NCBI RefSeq assembly: GCF_008831285.2
Contig: NC_045145.1
Span: 16,260,040 to 16,324,039 of the forward strand
Direction of reading: 5' to 3'
DNA from: Nymphaea colorata
Taxonomy: Eukaryota > Streptophyta > Magnoliopsida > Nymphaeales > Nymphaeaceae
Length of the DNA: 64,000 nucleotides
The translations under genes and the position numbers were made by a program. How positions within the stretch are numbered: position 1 is the stretch's first letter; every line of letters begins with the position of its first letter. Below, piece by piece: positions 50,683-63,504 of the stretch. Below the pieces are notes generated by a model. It had not been told where the DNA came from. It made no database searches and saw only the letters and a program-made list of their open reading frames with translations.

Positions 50683-51601
50683 GAATATTCTTTTTCATCT
50701 TCTGCTTTTGAAATTTCATCCGAGAATGGACCATGAACGGTGGTACTCATGTGGTTCATAACTTTCGTCTTTGATAAATAAATATATGTATGTGTGTGTT
50801 GAAGTTGTATTTTATTTTTTTGTCAAAAGATCTTTGCACTTAACTTGTAAATCGTTGCATAAGTTGATTGAATGACTCGTTCTTAATTCATATAACACAT
50901 ATTTTTACTCTGTTTACCTGCAAAGAGTGTACCATGTGACCACCTAAATCCTTAAGTAGCTCTCTACTCTTGGGTAGGAGAAGGTTGGGTGTTGGGGGAG
51001 ATTGAGGCTTCAGTCTCTCACAGGAGATGAGATTCATACCTTCTCTTTCCTTCTGCATTTCTATAACCAAATAAAAGAAAGCGCGGTAGGTGAATTCTGA
51101 GAAATACCCAAAAAAATTTTAACTTTAAAATTTCCTTCAATTTCAACTGGGAGCAAGATGAGTTTCCTCTCACATTTCTTCCTTGCAGTCATGGCAATGT
51201 GCTGGTAACCTTGCATCAACAAGAGAGGGAGAGAGGGAGAAGGAGGAGAGAGCATGGGACATAAGTTACCGCTTCAGCCATAGAGAAACTTCAACAATCC
51301 CTTCAAAGGTAGCTCACCTCCAAAAGGACGCTACGTAGAAGATGTTCAACCAAAAGCAGTGCGCGTTGCTCCAAAAGACGGGCATACAGTGGTTGGACGG
51401 TCCTTGTTGGTGGGATCTTGTTGATGTACTAAGTTTCTAAATCGATCTCCTCTTCATAATGGTTATCGAGTAGTTGCTTTTCATGTGTTCAAGAGCAGAT
51501 AGAATTTACAGGTTTCCACTCCACCCTCTCAAAGTATAACATTCCATGCAGTGTGTTTAATTATACCCGTCCAATGCATTTCAGGATGGCGGTAACATAC
51601 T

Positions 51602-51604
<3 letters not shown>

Positions 51605-51635
<31 letters not shown>

Positions 51636-51661
51636 GAGAGAGAGAGAGAGAGAGAGAGAGA
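51605..51661. repeat. compound (AT)n(GA)n microsatellite
   Basis: AT run to about 51632, then a GA run to 51661. Confidence 0.9.
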
Positions 51662-52463
51662 TTGAAGTGGATGGAGCAATGTGACCTCAAGAGGTCGACA
51701 GACAGCTATTCCCACATGCCAGTGAGTGGTGGGGACTGTTTTGAAGCACTGAGGCAGCTAGGCTGGTTGGTGGCTTCTCATCCTCTTCTTTCTACTCTTC
51801 CTTTTTCATGTTTCTTCCCAAGCGTGGACAGCTTTTGGAGGTGTGAGCATAAAAACAAGAGCTCCTGGGCAGCAGCCAAGCGTGGGGAGTCGCCTCTCCA
51901 GTCAACTGCAAGAATGATTAGTTGCCTTCATACACTATTCATGTGTGTGTGTGTGGGGGGGGAGGGGGGAGAGCGACCGAGAGAGAGGAAGGAAAAGGAA
52001 GGGACCCAACTAAATACATAACTATGCATCGCTACTCCAATTAGATATCAGCATGCCAAACTTGACCTAATGCGATACGGGCATAAGTCTTAGCCACTAA
52101 TTTGTTGGAGACTAAGTCCATATCACTCTATTTCAAATCAAAGCATTTACATGTAACTGCATTAGTTAGTAAGACGTGTTAAGATCTTGATTTCTCGAGA
52201 CTTGGGGATGGATTTAGCTGTCAACTTTCATTCTTAATTAGTGACCAAACCCCATTTAACAAATTCACATTCAAATTTAAGTCGCTAGAGAAAAAGCCGC
52301 ATCAAACAGCTTAGCATAGCTAATTGGGCTAGCAGAATACTATTGTTGGTTCGTTTTCCCTTAGGGTCAAGGTCATTGAGAGGCAGTAGTAGCCTAAGAT
52401 TTTAAGCTGGGAAAGCAAGCGGTGAAAGTGATCACGACTCAACCCTAAAGCAGTTTCTTGAAC

Positions 52464-52486
52464 ATATATATATATATATATATATA
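52464..52486. repeat. (AT)n microsatellite
   Basis: Short AT run followed by imperfect 'atatta' repeats to about 52507. Confidence 0.85.
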
Positions 52487-53425
52487 ATATTATTATATTA
52501 TATTATTTGCGTAGTGGGGTTTGCATTAGCCACCATCCCATACGAAGGAAGGTTCCCAATAACTTCCTATCGCCATCCTCGCATATGTGTGACCCCTTTA
52601 TTTGCTACCAATATTTCTATTTGGATGGCCCAAGTAGCTGTCTCAAAAGCCAGAAGAGAATAATAAAGCCAATGTGTTCACTTTACCACGGCAAATATGC
52701 CCTTTTTGGCTCAGATTCTCATCCACTCTGTGCCCTCCTGGGCCCCGCCCCAACTAAGAAATCATCTTTTTCCAACAACCCCCAATCTTTTGGCTATATT
52801 CTGCATCAAGCACCTTAAATAGTTGTTAAATGTCCGTCAATACATAGCTGTTTGAATATTGAATTTGGGACCGTTTTTTGATTGAGGGCCGTATTTACTA
52901 GAGGTAAAAAAAAACATTTTTTGCTGGAGTTAGTAAAGGATCCCAGCTACCCTGCCTAAATTTGTGGCAAACGTGTCGCCGAGATGCTCCGTTTTTACTA
53001 CTACTTTTTTGAAAAGGTGAAACCTTTTTCTACCCCTTGTAAGTTACGGTGAGCTTGGTCAATCGCATCTTTTGATCTTCATCAGTCTTTTCCCTTGGAA
53101 AGAAATCTGCCAACTCGAAGTTAAGGCGACGCCATTGAATGTTATTGATTTCAAACGAGGGAGACGTCAATCCATTTACCGAGTTACCCGGAGATATCTT
53201 TTAACAAAACAAAATCTACTCCCTCATTTTTTTCCGCTTTAATTTTTTTCAAAGCCAATGAATTAAAAAAAAAAAGAAAAGGCAAAGCCGTTAAATAGAA
53301 ATTTTCTGTTTAAAGAATAATTTCTAACGACGGAGCCCACCTCGCAGGTCAGGAAAAAAAAAAAAGAAGCTCAAATAATGGCACCGTGGGCTCATGAGTG
53401 AGACAAAATTGGAGATTATGCCCCA

Positions 53426-53431
<6 letters not shown>

Positions 53432-53458
<27 letters not shown>
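53432..53458. repeat. (TA)n microsatellite
   Basis: Uninterrupted TA run. Confidence 0.9.
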
Positions 53459-54282
53459 CGCTGCTCTTTTAGCCTCTCGAGATAATTCCCGGGGCGAGGC
53501 TAATTTCGGTATTTCACCGAGCCCAAGCCTCGAACCAGTAACGTTCCCCAGGGTGGGCTCGGGGTGGTCGACCTCATTAAATGCCGGAATTGCCCTTCCT
53601 GTGACTGCAGTTATTAGGCCAGCGCCCCCTTTTTCTCGCCTCAATCAATACGTCTTCGGCACGTTTCCTGGGCTCCACCACCCGGCGAGTCTGTTCCCAA
53701 CTCAACCGAGACGTTATTAGCTTTTCCGAGTCTTTCGCTTCCAAAATCCTTTCCCTCACGACGGCTTGCCTTTGGCTCACCCGATACGGTACTAGCTTTT
53801 CCGAGTCTTCCGCTGCCAAAAGTTACCGGTTCCTCTACATGACTCATGGTTAAAAACTTTGGGCGCGAGCAACGAGCACGGGTGGACTGGATTCCCGAAT
53901 ACCGGGAAGACTTTTTAAAGATAACCAGTTTTTGCTTTTTAACGAGCCGATATTTTCGTTGCCTGGAAAAATAAAAGTGGGGAAAAAACATATCGTGAAA
54001 CAATTTTTTACGTATATCACATGTTTCTTGTGGAGCTCCCAAGCTTTTGGTGTTTCTAAATTCTTGTTATTTTGTGGGAAAGAATAGGTTATTTAACGAA
54101 AAGTATCTGGGGTATTTTGCGTCGGCGATATTTTCTGAGGAAAGAGGTTGGCGACGTCTCCCCCGAGTGGCCGTTGACGCCGTTATTTAATTGTTGCTGA
54201 TTAGTTTCACAATTTCCTTTTTTGTGAATTATTAATTTTTGCCTATTTACGGTGAGAGGGACGCAAAGAGAGAGAAAAGAGC

Positions 54283-54286
<4 letters not shown>

Positions 54287-54313
<27 letters not shown>
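54287..54313 (+). repeat. (CT)n tract in the CRK leader region
   Basis: About 13 CT units, 155 bases upstream of the CRK ATG. Pyrimidine tracts are frequent in plant core promoters and 5' UTRs. Whether it lies in the transcript cannot be told from sequence. Confidence 0.8.
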
Positions 54314-54467
54314 CCCCTCCCTCTCCATCTGCTGTCTCTGAATCTTTTCCTCCGCGAGAAGCTAGGGTTTGTAGGATCAATGGAGTTCTCCGTGAGCTCA
54401 TAATAGGAGTAAATTAGGGTTTCTGGTTCGTGTTTGAAGAGATTCCGAGTAGGCAGCGAGGTAGGAG

Positions 54468-57400
54468 ATGGGACTCTGCCATGGCAAACCTCGGCCGACG
54501 ATCGACGGTGATCTCAATGGAGGAGGTTCAGCAGAAGAAGTAGTAGTAGTAGTAGGAGCGGGAGGAGTTGGAGGAGGTGGTGGTGTGGGGAAAGGGGTTG
54601 CGTTGCCGTCTCCGGCGAGGAACGGCGAGAGACGGGCGGAGGAGATCAGCAAGCCCTCGCCCTTCCCCTTCTACACCCCGAGCCCCGCCCGTCTCTTCAA
54701 CAAGAACTCATCCTCCGCGAATTCAACCCCCCGCAGGTTCTTCAAGCGCCCGTTCCCGCCGCCATCGCCAGCTAAGCACATCCGAGCGGCGCTCGCCAGG
54801 CGTCATGGCTCGGTGAAGCCGAACGAGGTGGCGATCCCCGAGGGGAGCGAGGCGGAATACGGGCTAGACAAGAGCTTCGCGTTTTCTAAGCACTTCGCAT
54901 CCAAGTACGAGTTGGGGGACGAGATAGGGCGAGGTCACTTCGGGTATACGTGCACGGCGAGGTTCAAGAAGGGGGAGCTCAGGGGGCAGCAGGTGGCTGT
55001 GAAGATCATTCCCAAAGCGAAGGTTCGTGGTTTGAGACTTTGATGCCTTGTTTTCCGTTTGTCTTTTTTTTTTTCTTTCCCCTCTTGTGGGTTCTGTTTC
55101 CTTTTTCGTTGGTTAATTTTATGGTGGTTGCAATGGATGGGAAGTAATTTGTTCGTGAGGTTGTTTAATTCATGGAAATGGAAGAGCAATTGGTTCACTT
55201 TTACGAAGAATTGGAAAATTTGAACCGATTGGACTTTAGTCCCGACATTAGACCGCTTTTGAGAATTTGGTTCGCCTCTTCAGTGATGGCAAAAACGCTG
55301 CGTGTTGACGGAAAATGGTAATGGATTCCTTAGTGAAGCGGATAACTGCCTAACTTTGTGCTGAGAGTCCTTTTTGCTGTGGTAGTATATTTCCATTTTT
55401 AGCAAGTAGTAAATACAAATGTTGTTGATATGTACATTTTTTGTTCAGATATGAATACACGAATTTATTGCATACAGTGGCGATCCTATGTAGTAAATAT
55501 AGCTCGCTTCTCCTTATTTTTCCTCTATGACTGGCGTATGTATTTTTTTTTAAAAAACAAATTTGATATGATAACTTTTCCGCTGTTTGTATCATAGTCA
55601 ACTGGCTGCCTTTGCTTATGAGATTCAGGTTCTTCCCTTTTCCTTTCAAAATTTCCAATTCTGGCCAACTTAGTAGGACTGTACTGTTGCTGAATCCTGC
55701 ATGCCTTCTTAGGCTGTTCAGGCGCAAAAAAATGTATTCTAATTTCTCTTGTCACCAGGCAATGAATGTTTTATCTTTCAGGCGTACTACAAACAACATA
55801 TGAATTGGGGATTTTGAGTTGGACTTTGTGGTCGTCCGAATTGTTGGTTCAATTTCATGCTTTCATATAGCTGATTTCTTTTGCAGAAAATGTTTTCTGA
55901 CTTATTAGTTGTTAATTCTCCTATGCCATCGTCAAAAAAATAAACTTGTTGCTGCACTAAACTTGTTGCTGCACTAAGATTGTCGTTTTAGTTTTCCATA
56001 AGGAAGTTTCCCACTCTTCTTCTTTACTTCGGTTTAGTTATTTCTGGAGGCTGTCGGTGTCACCACATTTTCTCTACCAAGTTACAGAAACTGCCCTTGG
56101 TCTTGTCTAAAATGTGCAAGTTGAATAACTCCCTATCTTTATTCCTAAAGTTTGATCTTATGATACACTGTCCAAATTTATTTTGGAAGACTGGATTCCT
56201 GGTGTTTGTTCTGATGAACCTGTCTCCCTGCAGTCATAGGAAATGACATTTGCGTTAATATAATTTTTGACCTCAACCAAAACAGATCCAGCACCTCTGA
56301 CTTTTCTGCTTGTGACCTTCATAAATCTGATGCATACTTTTTCACTTTTCTAAATGTATATCTCATTTTTACCTAATGATCTTCATAAACCTGGTCAAGA
56401 AAAACCTGGACCTGGTCAATTTGAAGCTGTAGATGGAATAAAGATGCCCAAAAAGCAGAGAGTCGGTGCGATGCCTATTCAATAGATCTACTTAAACTGA
56501 TTTGTTGTATATGTGACTCTAGCATTATCATGATGCATAATTTCCTCTGTGATCCTGTGCGAGCATTTTTGGAAGCTTAGGTTTTTCATTGCTGTATGAA
56601 TATGAGATGATGCTTCTTTTCATCATAGTAGTTGTTAATGGTGGGCTTGATTGCTTCCTTTGCGCTTTTTCCCATCCAGTGAAAGTTTGTGATTGAAATA
56701 TTGCAGATGACCACAGCCATTGCTATTGAGGATGTCCGTAGGGAGGTGAAGATTTTGAGAGCATTGACAGGACACAGCAATCTAGTACAATTTTATGATG
56801 CTTATGAAGATCATGACAACGTTTACATAGTAATGGAGTAAGTTCTGGACATACCTGAACTTGGAGTTTTTGGGTAAAACCGTTTTTAACTATTTGACTA
56901 CATGTGATAAAGCAAAGACGTTTGTCTTGGTTCATTTGCTTCAGATCATATTCTTAAAAAGTATCTGTACATCTGATAAAACTTAATAGGTTAGATTGCA
57001 TTAAAAGTGAAGTGTAATAAAGGCAGCATTTTGACTTCTATTAATAAAATTGGTTCCTCATTAGTAGCAAATGGTTGTTGTTCAAGCTCTTACAAGTTAC
57101 AACTGAATACTCTTCAAAGGAGTTTGTTTTTCCTTTTCTGCCACAGTTGGGGATCCTTTCATCTGGAATTAGATCATGTTTTCGTCTCTCCCCTTTATAG
57201 AGGGTGGAGAGACGAATCAGTTGATCATTGGATTGTAGGTTTTTAGGTGACAGCTGCACTTCCAAATCTCTAGCTGCATATCTTTTCAGAAGAACTTAAA
57301 TTCTCTAAAATACGTTTTGAGAAAAATGCATTTCATGTTTGTGCACAATGTGTATTTTTGAGACTACAAAATATGGTGCAGCTTCAAATATGATCACTGG

Positions 57401-60400
57401 CATTTGTAGTGTCCAACTTATGTCTTTTGGCTTAACATTTTCCTTTTCTTGTTCAGATTATGTGAAGGAGGGGAACTTCTTGATAGGATACTTGCCAGGT
57501 ACTGACTTTACTATTATATTAAAATAAGAAATTATCAAATAATTTGCAGCTTTTCTCGTTGTTTTGAAATGTGCTATTCTTTGGTTGAGTTGAAATGAGG
57601 GTTGTTCTATTTTCTTTTTCTAAATTCTGATGTGGGATAGCTTATCCTGTGTGATCCGAGATCCTTTGGTACAGTAGCGTTTTATGATGCCCACTGTCAT
57701 ATGTGAGTCGGTGGTTGTTTTTTAGGCAGACTCCAGCAATTTGTATGCAGACCTTTATGGGTGTCCTCCTTATGAACCTTAGGTTTTTAATCATTCGTCA
57801 TTATAAGGAGACGAATAATTTAAATAGATCAGTGCTTAAGTTCTTATTTCTTATGCACAAAAGTTACATTATTTCTATTCTTTATTTTTGACTCTGGTTT
57901 ATTCAAGCAGGATTGCTATTCCTTGTCTATATATTTGTAATAGTACTTTTTTTAAAACAAAGAAGGTCTTGAGTCTCTTGGCACTCAAAAAATATAATAG
58001 GAAATTTCTTTATACCTTTTGAACTATATTAGCCTAACACTATCAAATACTTGTGCTTGATAGGGGTGGGAAATACTCTGAGGATGATGCCAAGGCTGTT
58101 ATGGTGCAGATTCTAAATGTGGTGGCATTTTGCCATCTCCAAGGTGTTGTTCATCGTGACCTCAAGCCAGAGGTAAAATCAGAGTGAAAGTTCTGCCATA
58201 TCAACTCTCTCTCCCTCCCAATCGAGTTCAGCATAAGTAAAGATGGTTGAATCATGATCTATTTGCCCAGTTTTATGTTGCCTCCACCATTCGTATCACA
58301 GATGGAGAATCCTTGTCTTCAATGTTGGACATCTGAATTTCTCATTCCGTTCATATTTACTGAACACTAAACATCTCGTATGTTTCCGTTCTAACAGTGG
58401 TTTCTTTTTGATGCAGAATTTTCTTTTCACTACAAAGGATGAAAACTCTCAGTTGAAGGCCATAGATTTTGGATTATCAGATTTTGTAAAGCCAGGTTAA
58501 CTTAACTTACTAGCATTGCTGGGTACCTGACTCCACTTCAATTGCCATTTTAATTTCTTTTATTGGAATGGTAAACAAATTGTGAAACTTGTTTTGCAGA
58601 GGAAAGGCTGAATGACATAGTAGGAAGTGCATACTATGTTGCACCTGAAGTTTTACATAGGTCTTATAGTACAGAGGCTGATGTCTGGAGCATTGGTGTA
58701 ATTGCTTATATTCTCCTCTGTGGGAGCCGTCCTTTTTGGGCACGAACTGAATCTGGTATTTTTCGGGCTGTCCTAAAAGCTGATCCTAGTTTTGATGAAC
58801 CACCATGGCCATCATTATCTTCTGAAGCGAAAGACTTTGTGAGGCGGTTATTGAATAAGGATTTGCGGAAGCGAATGTCAGCTGCTCAAGCTTTGAGTGA
58901 GTGTTCTGTAGCTACGAGCTGCATAATAGCTCTGTCATGCATATCGCTGAGTTTTTCTTTCCGCAGGCCATCCCTGGATCAGAAATTACAACAATGCAAA
59001 GGTACCATTGGATGTCCTAGTATTCAAACTGATTAAGGCCTATTTACGCTCATCATCACTACGCAAGGCAGCTTTGAGGGTATGTCTACTCTATAGTGTT
59101 GTCAGAGGATATTTGTTTATTTACGATATACAAACTGTCATGGCATGCAATCTGATGATACGTTCAATGCCCTGCATAGTCCTCATTTGGTCCCTTCCTC
59201 GTTGCTTGTTTAGTGGAAAGTATAGTCAAAATTTGTCAGCTGGATATGCCTGCTATGTTGGTGATGACAACAGTGCTTCTTTGCATATGAGAGGGGATTT
59301 TGATAGCCAACTCTGAGGCATGGAACCAAGATCTTAGGGGTGCATTTAAGGCTGAAGAAGGTCTCCCAGATACTTGTGTCCTGCTGCAAAATGGAGTCTC
59401 ATCCTGTATTGGATTGTCTTGATCAGAGGAAAAATCGAGTTCAGTTCCAGTGCAAGACCAGCATAAAAGGAAGGCTATCTGTTGCAATGTGTGCTTGATA
59501 TACAGAAGTCCTTTCTTATATGAATATGCTATATGTGCATAGGAATGTATTTGTTTGACTTTCTGTTAGATCACAGATGTGCTGACCCTTTTCGTTATTT
59601 GTGGTAGGCTCTGTCAAAGACCCTGACGGTTGATGAGGTTTATTACTTGAGAGAACAGTTTACGCTACTGGAGCCAAACAAAAATGGATGCATTTCCCTG
59701 GATAATATCCGGATGGTTTGTCCTCTTTTCTCATCATAGGCTTTACGAAAAGATTTTGGGTAATGCTGTTATATTTATTTTGAGGATTCATATTTCTCGC
59801 TGCTTTTTTTGAACAGGCTTTGTCGAAGCATGCAACAGAAGCAATGAAGGAGTCCCGTGTCCTTGAATTTGTAAATTCAGTATGTTGATTATCTAGAATG
59901 TGATTGTGCTTGGATTTATCACTTGATTCACATGAATACCTTAGCGAATAATATTGGCTGACTGAACTCCCACATCGTTACTACAGATGAGTGCTCTTCA
60001 GTATAGAAAAATGGATTTTGAAGAGTTCTGTGCTGCTGCAATAAGCGTGCATCAGCTTGAAGGACTTGATAGATGGGAGCAACATGCTCGCAGTGCGTAC
60101 GAGCTCTTTGAGAAGGACGGGAACAGAGCGCTTGTTATTGAGGAGCTTGCAACGGTATTTATTAAATTACAGATATCTGATGCTGAATCCTTGATTGACT
60201 GTTCTCCTTTTAGCAACTGATGCATCAATTTCATTTTATATTATTTGGAATTGGAAAATGAGTTTTGATCTTTTTTTAAAACCTTCAAGGGTGTCTTTGC
60301 AATGAATATCGTAGCACACAAGTCTTTGCTTGCGAGGGAATATACATGGACATCAATGAACTCTTTTTTGGTTTCACGGTAAAATTTAATATGGTGGAAG

Positions 60401-60563
60401 CTAATGCTGTTTTTCTTTTCTTTAGGAACTTGGTCTTGCTCCTGCTGCACCAGTGCACACGGTTCTCCATGATTGGATCAGACAGGCAGATGGGAAACTT
60501 AGTTTCCTGGGTTTTGTTAAACTGTTGCATGGTGTGTCATCACGGTCTTTTGCCAAAGCGTAG
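54468..60563 (+). CDS. CRK: CDPK-related protein kinase (CRK), 600 residues, 11 exons
   Basis: Exons: 54468-55022, 56707-56837, 57457-57498, 58064-58172, 58417-58495, 58600-58896, 58967-59079, 59608-59715, 59817-59879, 59987-60154, 60426-60563. All junctions are GT-AG and in phase, 1,803 nt in total. The N-terminus MGLC gives an N-myristoylation Gly2 and a palmitoylatable Cys4, which anchor family members at membranes. A variable Gly/Val-rich linker follows, then [20 protein letters not shown], typical of CRKs. The kinase domain starts at about 148: glycine loop GRGHFG, VAVK Lys179, HRDLKPEN with Asp275, DFG 296-298, APE 320-322. After the autoinhibitory junction (about 405-450) the C-terminus has degenerate EF-hand regions ([25 protein letters not shown]) lacking full calcium ligands, as is usual for CRKs, which are thought to respond to calmodulin. 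The ending ([19 protein letters not shown]) and the SVKPNEV motif place it near Arabidopsis CRK1 as I remember it. Confidence 0.95.
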
Positions 60564-62224
60564 CAGTTTGGCATGTCAAGACATTGTCAGTTATCTGTGT
60601 ACCCAACCAGGGCTTTCCGTCTAAGCAAGGTGTCACCACACAGCAGCTATGGGCCAACCATGTTCTCAAATTTCCTGAGTTCCAAGAAGCAGGGGGTTCA
60701 GAACTTCAAGCCTGGCACCATGTAACAGCTAGCTTGGTCTACCATCCTTCTGCTGCACGACAAATTGGAATAGGTTAATGTGAAATCTTCTTTGATTGTG
60801 ATGAGAAAATATGTCGTCATTCTGTGGGTAATTCCTTTTTTCTTTTCCTTTTTCAGCGTGAGCAGTTCAAAATCCAGCATATTGACTGGATTTACACTGT
60901 AAAATTGGGGTTGGTGTTGGGAACGGTTTTGGTGTTCCAGGGGTGAGATCAGCACCCGTTCAACCGTTGTTTTGGCTTTCAGTAATGGTGTATATGTTCA
61001 CCACTTTCCAGTGGTTCCGTTCTATTTTAATTTTTGCTAATCATCAATATTCACTTGCGTTGTTGTGTAGGCAGTAATGACGCACAAACTGGCAACAGGT
61101 ATATATTGAATTCTAAATGTGCCTTCTGTTGCGGAACATGGTGAAACCATTCGCAAATGAATAAGCTAAAATATGGTATTTCATTTGTGCATGATAAAAA
61201 TGCTTAAAGTTTCGGATCGCCAAACCGAAGCCTGAAAAATGCTTAAAACACTTGGTACCACATATTGCGCCAGAGATGTTTATAAAAAGTGTTATTTTGT
61301 AGACGGTTCTACATGCAACATGCTGGTGGAATTTCTTGTCCTTTTATTGGGAAAAAACGGGTTAAAGGAACCTGTACAGGACGATTTGTGGTTAAAACAA
61401 TTTGTAGATAAAGACACTATCAAGAGATTGCAGTGGTACAATCTCTAGGAAAATGGTTTCAGGATGTAGGCCGAAAAGAGAAATAATTTGAGAATTCAAC
61501 ATGAATGTCCACACAAACTCAACAACTGCAAATGAAGGCCCAACATATTGCCTTTGGCACCATAACATCCCCACTATAGCAGCCTATCTTGAAAACGAAC
61601 TGCAGCGAAGCGTTCGGACTCTAAACGCGAAATACAGGAACGAGGCAAAGATACATGCTACCTCCAAAATCTATCAAGGCAGACTGTTGATTTGTTTTCA
61701 GCCCTCGCAGTCAGTCTTTCAGCTCACCAGAACAACTTTCACGGTCTAGATCATCTATCAGTTACCAACTTTAACATGAACAAAAACTATTACGAACTAC
61801 CGAGTTATAAACCAAAGAAACTATGTTAGAAAGAAGAAAGGTGGCTAAAGTTGCCCATCCATTAAAAATGGTTTCACTAGGACGGTTACTTTAAATCTCA
61901 TCAAGGAAAGAAAAGAGATGACTCGACTCCAGGTATGTATGTGCAATAAATCTGTGACGCAGGCGTTCGTTCTTAATGATCCAATGGTCCGCATGTGTAT
62001 GTTGTCAGTTTACAGATAGGCTCACCCACAAGGTTACTAAAACTAGTATGTATAGAAAAATTGCGAGTCACATGAACTACGCATCTTCCCTGCTTATACA
62101 AACAAAGATAATCCATCATGAAGAATATGTTGAGTGTGATAGCACAATCTTTCTTAACGGTGCATATCACTGAGAATTTATTACGCTGTTATTAGGTAGC
62201 AGCACAGTATCTCCCTTTCTAAGA
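60564..62224. other. convergent intergenic region between CRK and the phosphatase gene
   Basis: Holds the 3' ends of both convergent genes. No further exon of either gene and no other coding sequence was recognised. Open frames at 61239-61448 and 61501-61749 are short and match nothing I know. Confidence 0.6.
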
Positions 62225-63504
62225 CTACCCAGACGTCCTGTCACCGCCAAAAGCATTTCCAAGATATCCAACGCCATCCAGGTGGCTAACATCTCCCCAG
62301 CTTTTGATGCTCCACTCCATTTTGTCAGATATGCGAAGGACGTTGACAGACACATTGAGTATCTTCCCTCGCCTGGATCCCCTGGGGGCGGCACGATTGA
62401 AGAATTCTCTTATCACACCACCATGGGTCACAACTACTATCCGCTGCCCTGAAAGATGACAATCGGCACAATTTTGAGGAATTGAGAATGGAGACACAAG
62501 CGCCCTACGAATTTTGAAGAACACATCTAAAAAGGTTTGACAATAATAAAGAACAAACCTAACATTTCGATATTGTAAAAGACACCCCTAATAACCGTCA
62601 AATAAACCTTAGCCTATAAAGTATAAACAACTTACCAGTAAAAGGACTAAAATGCACTTGATATAAACAGATTCCGATGATGATTAGTTTGCGATAGTTT
62701 CTTTAGCTATACCAAATAATATTAAAATTTTATGCTTCATTAATATCCAAATCAGTTGTTTGCAATAATATCAAAGTCAGTTGGTGAATATTGTTCCCAT
62801 GAATGCTGAAGAGTTGTGCGAGAAAATTTAGGTGCATTTGCAAATTTGTATATTTCTCTTGTTTTTTATGGGCAAAACAGTAACTCTTAAACACGATGAT
62901 CTTCAGATCTATGTTGATTTATGTTTTTTCCAACCCATAATATGAATAATATAGAAACAGATCGTCAAGAGGCCAAAATTTACGTTGGACAATGACATCA
63001 TTGAGAAAGCAGAGTCCTGATTGACATGGTTTCGATACATCATTTGTGATATTCCATGAAGCCACTGTGAAAAAGAGAATCAAGGCCACAGAGTAAACTC
63101 CTAGGAATTTTGGTGGTGATGTATTTGACATGCAGGCTCTTCCAAATACAATTGTTATAGCTATTTGCATGGACAAGCTTTCAGAAAGGCAGCACAAAGT
63201 ATAGGGATGAGGGAGAAGCTCAGAAAAAGGATGACCTTGAAAGCATGAAACTAATTTAGATTGACAATGAGATGAATTTTAGGAGCCGTAGGAATTGTCT
63301 TGCAGTGAAAAATACATTATAACTCACATCCACCAAAAAGAAATGTATAATCAGGAAACACTTTTATATACAATACAAGTTATTGAAGGAGATAAATTTT
63401 ACTAGTATGTTTTGTGGGGCATTCTTACCTAAGTGACCACTTGCAATCCTTTCCAGGGCAGATATACATCGGTCATGGAATTGTTCAACACTTTCACCTC
63501 CACC
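62225..63504 (-). CDS. histidine phosphatase (phosphoglycerate-mutase-like), 3' part only
   Basis: Two exons are visible, 63504-63429 and 62448-62225, joined in phase across a 980-nt GT-AG intron. The first gives GGESVEQFHDRCISALERI. The second gives GQRIVVVTHGGVIREFFNR, where THGG carries the second catalytic histidine of the histidine-phosphatase superfamily, then WSIKSWGDVSHL and the conserved terminal FGGDRTSG. I remember closely similar C-termini in plant PGM-like proteins such as At3g50520 and At5g04120. Some of these are cofactor-independent phosphoserine phosphatases rather than true mutases, so the substrate is open. The RHGE motif with the first catalytic histidine lies in upstream exons. 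None was found between 63505 and 64000, so the gene continues beyond the window. Confidence 0.85.

Larger units (their letters stand above)
41816..54467. other. 12.6-kb non-coding region with repeats
   Basis: No exon could be supported on either strand. Contents include a MITE-like segment (42604-42770), two short copies of a 5S-like palindromic repeat (44089-44117, 50653-50682), a hAT-like CTCGAG-rich element (45172-45630), and several microsatellites. A frame at 43477-43749 (minus) and its surroundings look weakly protein-like but match nothing I recognise. Bases 53700-53820 hold two imperfect copies of a segment containing 'agcttttccgagtct'. The last ~200 bases are the CRK promoter and leader. 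Confidence 0.55.

Noticed and set aside
62919-63197. 92-codon minus-strand frame between the two phosphatase exons
   Set aside because: It lies wholly inside an intron defined by good GT-AG sites and matching protein. No family similarity is visible.
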